Below, in pieces: positions 14,201-20,400 of a stretch of 64,000 nt of DNA. Position 1 is the first letter of the stretch, and every line of letters begins with the position of its first letter. The position numbers were made by a program, and so were the translations under genes. The notes under the pieces are model-generated. The model was not told the origin of the DNA. It worked only from the letters and a program-made list of their open reading frames with translations, and ran no database searches. Source of the DNA: Lachnospiraceae bacterium (lineage in GTDB: Bacteria; Bacillota; Clostridia; Lachnospirales; Lachnospiraceae); NCBI GenBank assembly GCA_017428105.1, contig JAFRRM010000033.1, positions 1 through 64,000 on the forward strand, read 5' to 3'.

Positions 14201-16649
14201 TGTCATCGATAAGCGCGATGCCTTCTTCGGAAGGTCCGTAAGACGTGGTGGTGGAGTCGGTCACCGGATCATAATAGCCATCCGGAATAGTTTCCACGAA
14301 ACGGTAGTAATAGACCTTGCCGTCGGTCGTGAACGCATCCACTTCCGCGTAGATCTTGCCGTATTCATTCACAGACGTGGCCACATCCGGAACATCCTCC
14401 CAGTCGGTGTCCGCCGTTTTGCGCTGCAGCACAAAGGTGCCGGGGAAACTGGCGTTGGCCGTTGTGGAGATGTCCTTGGGAGCATTGCCTTCCGCGCCGC
14501 CGACATACTTGATCAGCGTGATGGAAACGCCGGTCAGCGTGTTGGAGGCTTCGATCGGTACTTCAGGGATCGGGTTGGCCGCACTGACGGTGACAGGCAC
14601 ATCCTCAAAGTCAGGCGCGTATCCGTCAGGGGCATTCATCTCGTGCAGGATGTAGGTGCCGTACGGGACGTTATCAAATGTCAGGTAGCCGGTACCGGGA
14701 TCCGTAAAGCCGGACACGACCGGAGTATCGCTGCCGGGAAGGAACAGGCCGAATTCAGCATTGCCCAGGTTTCTGTTGTGGTCATCCGTCTTATGGATCC
14801 AGACACGGCCGACGGTCTCCTTATTCGTGAACACCAGATTCCATTCAGCTCCCGCGGCCGGGGTCTGCGTATCGGAACCGGACCCTACCGGGGTCATTCT
14901 GGCGCTCTGGTCTTCTTTCAGATTTTCAGTCACAGTATACGTGATGCCCGGAACGAGATAATAATCCGTGTGGGTCGTGAGAACATAACTGTTGTCGCCG
15001 GACATGATCTCTTCGAAAGATTTCTCGCCTAACTTCTTATAAATAGAGAAGTCTTCCGCTGCGCTGATCACATACTCGATATCGCCGTAACCGTCCTTGC
15101 TCTTCGGGGAGCGCGAGTTCTGGTCATAGTCGACCGCGGCGCCGCCGGTAAAGAGTTCGATCATTTTGGTGATCGTCAGCTTTGCAGGCGGGTTGGTCGG
15201 CAGAGTGACCGGCTGGGTGGCAGTCGAATCATTCACCTGAGGATCATCGATCTTCGCCAGATACGTCGTTACGGTAGCCGTGTTTGCGTCGGAGAACACA
15301 TAGCCGTCCAGTTCCGGGAAGTCCGCGATCCAGTCCGGATGATCCGGCAGTATCTTGAAGGACATCGTAACTTTGTACTTGGTATAAGTCGGGGTGACCT
15401 CATCGGGAGCCTGCTGCGGATCGCCGTTGGAGTCGATGCAGGTCAGCTGGTTCATGACCAGGTCGCTGTTTGCACCGGTGCCCCAGATCTGCACTTCCGG
15501 ATCCTCCAGCAGTGAAACGGCCGTTCCGAGGGTGCCGCCCTCGCCATACCTCTGAATATCGAAAACGGTGGGAGTCACTCCGCTGAGATCAGCCCCTGCC
15601 TTGGTAAGGGACAGCAGGAATTCATCTTTCAGGAAGATCTTCTCCACCAAGTTGCGGCCGTGACGGCTGTACTGGTTCTCGTTTACAAGGATATCGGCGT
15701 CTCTGCCCAGAGCAAGCAGGCCGACACCAACATCCCAGGTAAAGGTCGCATCCAGATCGCCGGTAAGTTCGCCTTCCTGTTTGATATTGCTTTTCTTGAC
15801 GCTCCACTCATCGGGGGAAGTCGTGGTGATGGGATCGATCGTGACCGAGGTGGACTGTTCATACCAGGCCAAGTCGATCGGATGCTCCGGATCCTCCCGG
15901 TCAACAACCATGAAGTTGGTGTACAGGGTGATCATATCTTCCGGGAAACTATACGTATTGAGAGAGTTTGCCGTTCCGTTATTACCAATAAAGATCGTAA
16001 AGGTAATATCGGAGAATACGTTCGACGCCGTCTGGGTCTGAGGGAAATCGATCGTATAATAATGCTCGCTGCCGATATCGTAGTTGTCCGGGTCCATGGC
16101 AATGATATCCTTGCCGGCGCCGGTCAGGGTCATGCCTGCCGGAAGGTGGACTTTCAGCGAGGTGGGGATGGAATGATCCGGATCCGCCAGACCATAACTC
16201 GTATAGAGCCCCAGGGGGTTCGTATAGCCGGCTCCATACCATTCATCCGGTGCGTCAAAGGTATATTTTACCTTGACCTGGAAAGAATCACCTGCCCGGG
16301 GAGGGTCGTTTTCAAAGGTGATCTTGACAATTTCCAGATGGATCTTCTGGCGGTACGTACTGGAAGTCGGATCCAGATAGTACGAATCGGCGAGCTGACG
16401 GATCTGTTCCGGGATCGGAATTCCGTCATCCTGCGGCTCTACCACGGGATCCTGCGGCTTGCTCGGATCCGCCTCGCCAGGCGTCTGAGACGTGTCCTTC
16501 GTGTCCTTCGTTTCCTTTGTCTCCGTGGACACTTGGGTGTCTTGCTTCTGCTCTTTCTTCTCCGCCGCAAACGAAGTATGCGGCAGCAAGGTAATGACCA
16601 TGGTCAGGGCCAGTACCAGGGAGAGCAAACGCTTTCTGGTTGTTATCAT
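1..16649 (-). CDS. Giant multidomain surface adhesin (Cna-B and FctA isopeptide modules), 3' end outside window
   Basis: A single minus-strand frame stays open from an ATG at 16649 to the window edge: 5549 complete codons and no stop. The ATG follows GGAAGGAGCAAGAA. Residues 1-32 are a signal peptide (Lys/Arg start, hydrophobic core, HTSFA-A cut). A charged T/K/E linker follows, then a unique N-terminal region to about residue 530. Residues ~530-3000 hold many Cna-B/SpaA-like modules (patterns such as GAxF...GxYxxxExxAPxGY). Residues ~3057-3190 look like DUF11, ~3280-3690 like a D2-type fimbrial fold, ~3700-3775 is another Cna-B. From ~3824 to the edge there are at least 12 FctA-type pilin modules with VxK at the start, a central FxIxE and a closing FTN, the expected Lys-Glu-Asn isopeptide set. 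The reading register is constant throughout, so no frameshift is seen. The wall anchor is expected beyond the edge. Role inferred: long adhesive stalk or fibre. Surface location is well supported; the ligand is unknown. Confidence 0.93.
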   Translation of the reverse strand, partial: MITTRKRLLSLVLALTMVITLLPHTSFAAEKKEQKQDTQVSTETKETKDTKDTSQTPGEADPSKPQDPVVEPQDDGIPIPEQIRQLADSYYLDPTSSTYRQKIHLEIVKITFENDPPRAGDSFQVKVKYTFDAPDEWYGAGYTNPLGLYTSYGLADPDHSIPTSLKVHLPAGMTLTGAGKDIIAMDPDNYDIGSEHYYTIDFPQTQTASNVFSDITFTIFIGNNGTANSLNTYSFPEDMITLYTNFMVVDREDPEHPIDLAWYEQSTSVTIDPITTTSPDEWSVKKSNIKQEGELTGDLDATFTWDVGVGLLALGRDADILVNENQYSRHGRNLVEKIFLKDEFLLSLTKAGADLSGVTPTVFDIQRYGEGGTLGTAVSLLEDPEVQIWGTGANSDLVMNQLTCIDSNGDPQQAPDEVTPTYTKYKVTMSFKILPDHPDWIADFPELDGYVFSDANTATVTTYLAKIDDPQVNDSTATQPVTLPTNPPAKLTITKMIELFTGGAAVDYDQNSRSPKSKDGYGDIEYVISAAEDFSIYKKLGEKSFEEIMSGDNSYVLTTHTDYYLVPGITYTVTENLKEDQSARMTPVGSGSDTQTPAAGAEWNLVFTNKETVGRVWIHKTDDHNRNLGNAEFGLFLPGSDTPVVSGFTDPGTGYLTFDNVPYGTYILHEMNAPDGYAPDFEDVPVTVSAANPIPEVPIEASNTLTGVSITLIKYVGGAEGNAPKDISTTANASFPGTFVLQRKTADTDWEDVPDVATSVNEYGKIYAEVDAFTTDGKVYYYRFVETIPDGYYDPVTDSTTTSYGPSEEGIALIDDNGVAEPKEVKMYNRKIFKIKADKNFYNIGTNGNPVIEARTTSVTLYKSINGGTPSPVGTDTFGWTSTSPETHKYAEWSNLRGFENGQKVTYLLKETEVAGYTPVAGTLLSKWSVDNSYFEINTSSLPNDVTFKPLMQNYRQIVRVRIYKRNWEKPGSVILGSQATVYDANGNVALDPTKTGDDAKLENLDIISGGTEFYLTPGQRYTFVETVIPPNTHWIAYQDQNPANTLTYQNDRHLSSPGVIDLTGVTQPLSSTQKVYSVSIFDQYDPILKIKKVSSLAPNGSHISGAKFKVYTYNESTGKYDPYPSAADQYELSATNGNITGKYFPAGTTYYFAETDVPANYLDPNKNFDQYKAMDSNYVQGETSDGQTLTFYPVTPTNSTTYNAANVYSITFKNIPNYGNLKVKKTVDGVPSAGFDITVSPGNIPPVTTDANGYAVFTNLPVYDANGDLIRYTVGEAMNPAQEKQYIQVSPDQTATLTLNTTTTVDVNGDELVIENETRISVTTTKVFRRAWEHGFVGWDYLMQGATIGLFMYDEATAKWVLVDPADLAAPGNENPQVTDGAGQVCFTGLQRGVDYILVELASGNDSMFPYQDGVFKEFPPESVLNSGILPADLSKYNVLHLDGSTTEFDPEHPLYEYETDRMINSNHWVQFHIKKWLDATYDTDSDGNPITHYATADELPDPSEDTLLDNAVFELYRIVMPEGVETVTFDVTGWTDPYNVDPYLWTRIGTYTTGTMYFNDQRQTGEFMTDSDQDIDEHYVYLLVEKNAGPTGALINPAWKYTFWHAQGTHYSVNVPGYEAREKVYTIDTINDDEILNATPHGPGPGSIIYLASVRIAKWQDSYDLGSGNLNRDYQPLPGAEFVLTLPNGTVISELTVGLETAMSGSHGAAIAQSGTFLLQINEDGTYDLVDYEASDDSAEGDIVSYPVNAEPFNFTQNIDGQDVVFEGYRILTYLQEVYAPEGYSYIQDPYPMYLCFVNVLKTEDGASWVFNDAYFVLTSGKNTTETLAEDQIGTSFLVHPTASGDWQISYGDGQSPLRIVDYPTENTMVFLQKYGYVPNGNTRGLTSEGLDGQDPSTIGRIELGGVDFYIQKYDPEETGPDKWKYWDYTEDNYGTQESAKFSTPNDGREYKFPKGLPEGTYRIWEDSLNVHESDYEMAYPESRPRVFTVTKATAHIHLYNPKKVSLEIVKEDMDGNALEGVAFVLTPTEGDPLNAVENAGVYTFYNIPTGTYVLTETKAGYSSAYLEMYLNTLSSGLGNLATSGALIGYEWNYPTGGEETDDRDVSIAEIYPLTDATLELTIENPKLVNIQLTKIKEGDPDTKIKSVGFNVYYKPFPALSGDVTMGIPEGAFATSVRGAQTAMENAGWTVVGGTSGSQNNAKRWNTDNNGVLSFTNQEPGVYVFLETDATTEYSIIKDIDNKNIFYVAVATGGLDVNVNFTPTSATIKDYETGGNKNITTYFEAADDVNANFTVENRPKVKIQATKTVDAHELTLGNSDDWAVFLNLWSNMDDASNPEARPYALAKLTKTRKANDANNYPGPGPLDFKTSLTGSARWFAIGDTYYLQEVIVTPEGHMMIQKVKLNGTELTANTNGFYEITISGDETMSIEVTNDWLYGRIIFTKYDQDQPTTLLSDAKFEVRYLKDGEWIKVPDSDVVESPTLPGTYIADFPLVSPDATEYRIFETKAPNDDFILNPNQFISATLSKSHNLEETGLSMPNSKGNWITITKYGNVHDATGKQWTVEDGKVEFDLYQLIDGVWTWKESKGVANGGVVKFLTVPGESYAVKEGYFDLNFYNGLESVWLGDTELQPTTVTVDSGEEVELFILGESTGAVTLNAYNYPYIKPRIEKADIGNYQGEEENTSVEAYMSYSIYEVAEEDDLPLEPTRAEVEAFIASHTALISSSTEQYDTSILPNGTFTYWQSNDPAKRWNPDKTYLLVETEIGANGNGEYDTLRRDDPRVKWYDVIKPETDPNPEDNLFYRLENIYGNAKVVLQKDAVNGEANDPENDIRNGAVESLLDGARKVVFTITPTVSGKNQMLQSFVITEKGLTFDPAVEGMTYSYTKIVVGSASHVIDPDLLGISEAQISALVTFLDSLEDGATPLGTAKIEDISSDFTITNIPSDTKYFTISYYSDEVHEKANPSNGFDDEYWLGESFNVTPTTVYITVNAQADGTFGNPVDPVEHIQNDVAAALSYPKWDNKGEGRTPAGNTALADAVVDVNPYQIPAVAIEKGVSPAAITFGQNEQVTVTYSIKVTNKDFSPVDFVNPIVLDILPTAVQYAGNATVTTSDNSPISMRVETAQGEPSVISSDGVEISEAENAVIFYLTCNLGHGASATITFDATVKLEATMFVGLYLQNDAYVTSAQTSHYTTEPDNPYGYGFTDDSGTFGDQLGDEAGQRPGDAARREHGMEGHLGDLDSLLYGWISDSATQVVNDLSNITLKKAVKGDRDGGFHDEGLGYATRTNSNGDTVGSVEWRLTLVNGWTERQFINDIAFGDVIPKPGDGRSTIWENIMAGVEVVENNLVEVSPSKYTVYYYTGTLDTAKDEMLDALADRSRLIPANNWTTTLPDESDVAGRSAITAFVLVLDPSVELLNNTSMMVIYKTDVFDCPDDKTFFDNYAFQNATNKFYASFPYDVDDMITLESNPVTVALMDKPVEIQGDVWIDEDWDSVQDAQNHRDYTQYAIIDLLKQSISFSITDKRKNGEGTMYNDTGDQVPVDEIKAESVKHFRFADLGAAMAKTPGVLYVHVDPTDPESDWVLSPILLKGDDPYYYVLRAEVNFDETLSKIFSRSELGPDYYKSDSVDDFKTVDPVTGVVTWENWESYSGFLDDNFYNPNRAATGYVSAPFYVPYGLIPDQSKDIGFRMMRELEVLKVAEDNIDLPIEGATFKIYGPYEEGEGTAIDSDKFIAEVTTDAEGKALFTGLNWWKEYVIEEVSAGSGYDKDGMKAWAPASTNTTISMNEDGSFRLHLPDQEKVDPTEHAMVSNPRYVEIPLQVEKILNTYSDKDYTFQYELRLDSITPADGFHPAEEGTTMEDLEPNKTLLAQDPIETISITVTGNKTTGQSKNTGAFHAVEVNGPGTYVFSITEIAPDPLPSGWTYDPQLVKTATVVVEWDEATKQLVVASIDYSDPITEGDETYEKFTNSYEATGEWIPNVLKQLTGRPLVAEEFTFELRDEEGNLLATGTNDADGNVTFDPEKIEYTLADVGTHTYTITEVEGSAPGVTYSTQVVTATVVVSDNGDGTLKVEPTYSPEDKTFINTFEAHGEFTPIAFKVLNGRDFNEDEVFTLTLTDENGTVVATGTVSGGSNGVPAQFTFDPEKLTYDQTDLGPNYSPKTFTYTLTETKGSAGGVTYSEEQYTVHVTISLHQNEDGTYSNVLDVEDDMPEEGCYFTNTYESNPAKLAPEAEKSLEGEETQEPMTFDFVLTLKSQKGKDDDGNEIDLTDVAYLTDDPTTFIAVGDEWTKSVTIPRGGTTGSVTFDEFTFTEVGTYVFEIKETPGTNTRIEYSPAVWTWTVTVVDDLHGSLVATGEYALVGGSAAQNEPPVFVNIYTPNPTEHPLEVEKILTGEPLYDAENTIFKFWVEFQNSTNGNSGYEMCDPTYVEIPGIDVENGGGSAIAHFGNIKFTKAGVYIFHIYEDSTTPKPKVVYDDTEWTATVTVVDILGDLAVTNVLYKNLKTSGTNNEHAIFTNDYNPEDTSYTPKVRKIVTGEPRPDDYKETFHFTLELISALYKGKDVSDGATLGETTAEVVDEGEASFGQIVFTKKGTYVFRITELPGSNEHYVYDEHTWTLTVIVKDDAEGNLYVCGNDGTNPISENNPLDYVRDDDDTNDAAEFKNNYTPDPVAYKPQVKKNMSEDSEPTVKEKSFTFEITPAETYEGVTMPADNTVTVTVPAGSTVSPIGIFEEVVFTKAGTYTFNVSEVEPGTGLPGITYTDADVTITLVITDIQGQLTITDVSTTGSVDKDGIIITALFENIYVPEPTEYQPKVTKVIEIDYGPTVADKEFTFEISLVSEVNANGDTITGGAIIANDGATVTLTVPAGEVTNDALFKAIRFIKAGTFTFKIVETAENEEGITYDAAEWTLTIVVRDTDGKLEVESYTYEKDGQVVAHSEAVFDEETGKLVTPVEDVTIGAEFTNPYKPEPTNYQPKVTKIIAIDYGPIVREKIFNFELTLLSQVDAAGDPIENGAIIPAGGDKTTLTIPAGGTTDIALFGDIRFDKAGTYTFKIVETAEDEEGITYDAAEWTLIVVIRDTDGELAVESYQYIKDGQVVEHSEAVFDEETGKVTTPVADTVIGAEFTNPYKPVPTNYQPKVTKVIAIDYGPIVREKIFNFELTLLSQVDAAGNAIEDGAIIPEGGDHATVTIPAGGTTDIALFGSIRFDKAGTYTFKIVETAENEEGITYDAAEWTLIVVIRDTDNELEVESYQYIKDGAVVAESTATFDPDTLKLVTPVEEVVIGAEFTNPYVPEPTYYQPKVTKVITIDYGPIVREKIFNFELTLLNQVDAAGQAMEDGVIIPSGGNITTVTIPAGGTTDTALFGNLKFQKAGTFTFKIVETAENEEGITYDAAEWTLIVVIRDTDHELQLESYQYIKDGQVVEESHATFDPVTLKIVEPVADTVIGAEFINPYKPEPTYYQPKVTKVIAIDYGPIVREKIFNFELTLLTQVDAAGNAIEDGAIIPEGGDKTTLTIPAGGTTEIALFGNIRFDKAGTYTFKIVE

Positions 16650-16730
16650 TTCTTGCTCCTTCCTTCCGCCGCTGATTTCCTCATTTTAGCGGCGGGATTA
16701 ATGTGCTTAAAACAACTCTTTCAGTTAGGT

Positions 16731-16749
16731 GTACAGGGGATTCCTGTAC
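16731..16749. promoter_or_regulatory. Perfect inverted repeat upstream of the giant adhesin gene
   Basis: GTACAGG-GGATT-CCTGTAC is a perfect 7-bp inverted repeat with a 5-base spacer. It lies about 80-100 bases before the ATG at 16649. It could be an operator or a small leader hairpin. The role is inferred from position only. Confidence 0.4.
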
Positions 16750-16981
16750 GGTTTTCCGCAAGCAAACGACATGTCCGCTTCAGTTTTATACTTTATATCA
16801 AAGGGCACAATTTCCCCTATAACCCCGTAATCCGTTTCAATATACCCTATTATTTCTCATTTTTCAACCATTTCGCCCCGTTATTTTGCCTGCGCCTTTC
16901 CCGCAGCCTGCCCGGAATGGTGGCTCGCTGAAAAAGACCGTTTTTTCACCGGACCGGAACATCACATCCGATTATTTGTGT

Positions 16982-16999
16982 AATTCTACCACAAGAATT
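16982..16999. promoter_or_regulatory. Short inverted repeat AATTCT-N6-AGAATT
   Basis: A perfect 6-bp inverted repeat with a 6-base spacer in the AT-rich part of the divergent region. It may be a regulator site, but such repeats occur by chance in AT-rich DNA. Confidence 0.2.
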
Positions 17000-17323
17000 A
17001 AATAATTTTATTTTACAACATATTTCTCGGAAATTTTCACCGTTTTTTTGTCTGTTTTGAAACGTAAAAAGATAACTACAACCGTTCCGATCTATTTTTC
17101 ACTTTTTTATCCCTCGCATTTTTACTGTTTCACATAATTATATAAAGCGCCAAACAAAAAACAACTAATATAATTAAGTGCCAAAAATCGTCATTTTTCG
17201 TTCTTTTTGCCGTTTTTCCACCCTGGTTTTCCCCCTTTCCGCCGATCTTCCATCCCCCTCTTCCGAAAGAACTTCAAATTCCTCTGTTTTTCCGCATAAC
17301 AAGGCAGAAACCGCGCAAAACGT

Positions 17324-17353
17324 TTGACATTTGCGCTTTATGTGTTCTATAAT
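17324..17353 (+). promoter_or_regulatory. Sigma-A type promoter for the thioester adhesin gene
   Basis: TTGACA at 17324-17329 and TATAAT at 17348-17353 match both consensus hexamers exactly, with an 18-bp spacer. This leaves a leader of about 68 bases before the ATG at 17428. Confidence 0.85.
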
Positions 17354-17427
17354 TAAGAAGCATTAAATTGCTTTCCGGCATCAGCTCATATATTTGTTCC
17401 GGACGATGCATCGAAGGAGGTATCATC

Positions 17428-20400
17428 ATGAAGAAAACCTGGAGACTGCTCTCCGCACTCATCCTGGCCCTGCTTGTCTGCGGCGCTGCGCTCGGCACCG
17501 TACGCGCAGACGATGACCTGCCGGCCAGTCCCACCATTGAAAAGCCTGTCCATGTCAGCGTCTTTGACGAGCTCGGAAATCCCGTTTCCGGCTGCTCCGT
17601 CCAGGTGCTGGATTCTTCGGGCGCCGTCATCGAGACGCATGAGAACGTTGACGAGACCTTCTCCGTCTTCCTGCCGGCCGGCACCTACACGCTGCGGATC
17701 TCCCAGCCTGCCGCCGGCTATATGACGGACGGCAGCAACAGCGTGTCCGAACTGACCATCACCCTGACCGAAGCTGAAGAACGCGACGACATCCCGGGCA
17801 TCACGGTCCCCGCGGAATACGGCAACCCCCTGTACGAGCCCTACTGCATCGGCCATGGCGGCACGTACCGCGACCGCATCGAATCCTATTTCATCCAGGA
17901 TGAGACCGGTGATATCCGGGCGTTCTGCTTCAACCAGAACTACGACGCCCCCGAACCGGACGACGAGGATGCCCGCTTCAAGCGCCTGGTCGGCTCGCCG
18001 GAGCTGCTGTACCAGCTGGCCCAGAACAAATGGAAAGGCTATGACGGCTCGCTCGAACTGACGCCGCAGGATCTCTACGACCACGTCGTATCCATCATCT
18101 ACCACCGCGATTACATCAAGGAAAAATACGGCTTCGACGACACCATCACGGACCTTGTCATGGCCATCGCCATCAAGCAGTATACGGACGGCGACCTTGA
18201 CTCGCTGAAAACGAACGACGAGAACGGCAACAACATGGTGCTCCGCCGGGACAACGACGGCACCTCCGGTCCCATCGTCTACGACGATAACGGCAACTAC
18301 CAGTGGAGACCCGGCGGCTGCTACCTCGGCTCCTGCGTCGCTCACGGCAAAAACGATCACCGGAGCGATTCCAGTTACGTCTTCCCGCAGGATTTCAAGG
18401 ACGCCTGGCATGAGCTGATGGAGATGACCGATTATCCGGACGATTACTATCTCTACATCTACTACCCCCAGGTCTTCCATGACCGCAACTACTGGAGAGC
18501 GTGGAGTGAAGAGAACGTCCCCGGCGCCATTGCGCATTACGCCAACCTCTATTATGCCCAGGATCCTCAGTGCATGCTTTCCACCTTCACCGTGGAGCCC
18601 GTCCGCACCACCCTCTCCGTCCGCCAGGCGGTCGACGTTGAGATCAGCAAGGTCTGGGAAGACGGCAGCAACGCCAACGGCTACCGCCCCACCGCCGAGG
18701 AATACGCTTCCTTCATCCACCTGTACGCGGACGGCACGGAAGTGACCTCCCAGTACGCGGAGAACCGCTCCGTCACGGATAACGGCGACGGCACCTACAC
18801 CGTGAAATTCGCCGTCCTGCCCAAGAACAGAGGCGAAGGCGACACCGCCTCCGAGATCGTCTACCGCCTCAGCGAAGACGCCGTGGAGCACTACCGCTCC
18901 AGCGCCTCCCCCGATGACCGGCTCGAGCCCGGGGCGACCGTCACCAACACGGAGATCCGCGAGATCGAAGTCCGCAAGATCTGGGAGGACAACGGCAACG
19001 CTCACGGCCTGCGTCCCGTCTCCATCCAGGTCATCCTGCTTGCGAACGGCGTCGATGCCGGCACCGCGACCCTGAACGCGGACAACAACTGGAAGCACAC
19101 CTTCACGAACCTGGACGTCTACGCGGATGACGGCTCCCCCATCCTCTACGAAGTCGACGAAGTCACCGTGGACCACTACTCCTGCTCCATCCAGGGCTTC
19201 GTCATCACCAACCGCGAGCTGCGCGACATCACCGTCACCAAGACCTGGGAAGACGGCGAGAACGTGGACAACGTCCGTCCCGAATCCATCACCGTCCATC
19301 TGCTGAAGGGCGGCGCAGAATACCTGACCGCCGTCCTGAGCGAAGACACCGGCTGGGAACACACCTTTGAAGAACTGTACGTCTATGATGAAGACGGCGC
19401 GGAGATCGTCTACACCGTCGAAGAAGATCCCGTGGACGGCTACCGTACCGAGATCGACGGCTTCACCGTGGTCAACACCCAGCTCACCGAAGTCCCTGTC
19501 GAAAAGATCTGGGACGACGCCGATGACACCGACGCCCTCCGTCCGGCCGGCGTCCGCGTTCACCTGCTGGCCGACGGCGAAGAGGTCGACGCCGTCACCC
19601 TGGATGAGGACAACGAGTGGAAGCACACCTTCACCGGCCTGCCCAAATACAAGGACGGCGCGGCGATCGAATACACCCTGGAAGAAGACCCCGTTGAGCA
19701 CTACCGGACCGGGATCGAAGGCTCCGTCATCACCAACACCCTGATCCAGTCCCTCCAGGTCAAGAAGATCTGGCTGGACGGCGACGACGAATACGGCACC
19801 CGTCCCGCCTCCATCACCGTCCACCTGTTCGCTGACGGCGAAGAGATCGATTCCGTGGTCCTGAACGCGGACAACGAGTGGAAGCACACCTTCAACGGCC
19901 TGCCCGTCTTCAAAGGCTCCGAACGCATCGAATACACCGTCACCGAAGATCCGGTGGAAGGCTACGAGACCGGCATCCTGGAGTTCACCATCACCAACCG
20001 CGAGCTGCGCGACGTGGAAGTCGAGAAAGTCTGGGTCGACAATGAAGACGCGGACGGCCTGCGTCCCGTGGAGATCACCGTCCGCCTGTTCGCCGACGGC
20101 GATGAGATCGATTCCGTGGTCCTGAACGCGGACAACAACTGGCACCACACCTTCGCCGACCTGTACGCCTACCGCGAGGACGGCATCAAGATCAATTACA
20201 CCGTTGAAGAAGATCCGGTGGAAGGCTATGCCACCGAGATCGAATTCTACGCCGACACCTATGCCGACCAGTTCGCCATCACCAACACCCTGCTCACGGA
20301 GATCGAAGTCCTGAAGATCTGGGATGACGGCGATGACGCGGCCGGCCTCCGTCCCACCGAGATCACGGTCCATCTGTACGGCAACGGCCTCGTGGACACC

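Larger units (their letters stand above)
16650..17427. other. Divergent AT-rich intergenic control region between the giant adhesin and the thioester adhesin operon
   Basis: This 778-bp gap has no convincing gene. About 16960-17260 is strongly AT-rich compared with the flanking coding DNA. It contains a near-perfect promoter for the plus-strand gene at 17324-17353 and two short inverted repeats at 16731-16749 and 16982-16999. I could not assign a consensus promoter to the giant minus-strand gene, so its 5' leader could be several hundred bases long. Confidence 0.6.

Noticed and set aside
354..16931. Very long plus-strand open frames (up to about 2050 codons) opposite the giant adhesin
   Set aside because: They are codon-for-codon complements of the minus-strand gene. 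The products are Val/Arg/Asp/His-rich with no domains, signal or ribosome sites, as expected from the reverse complement of GC-rich codons.
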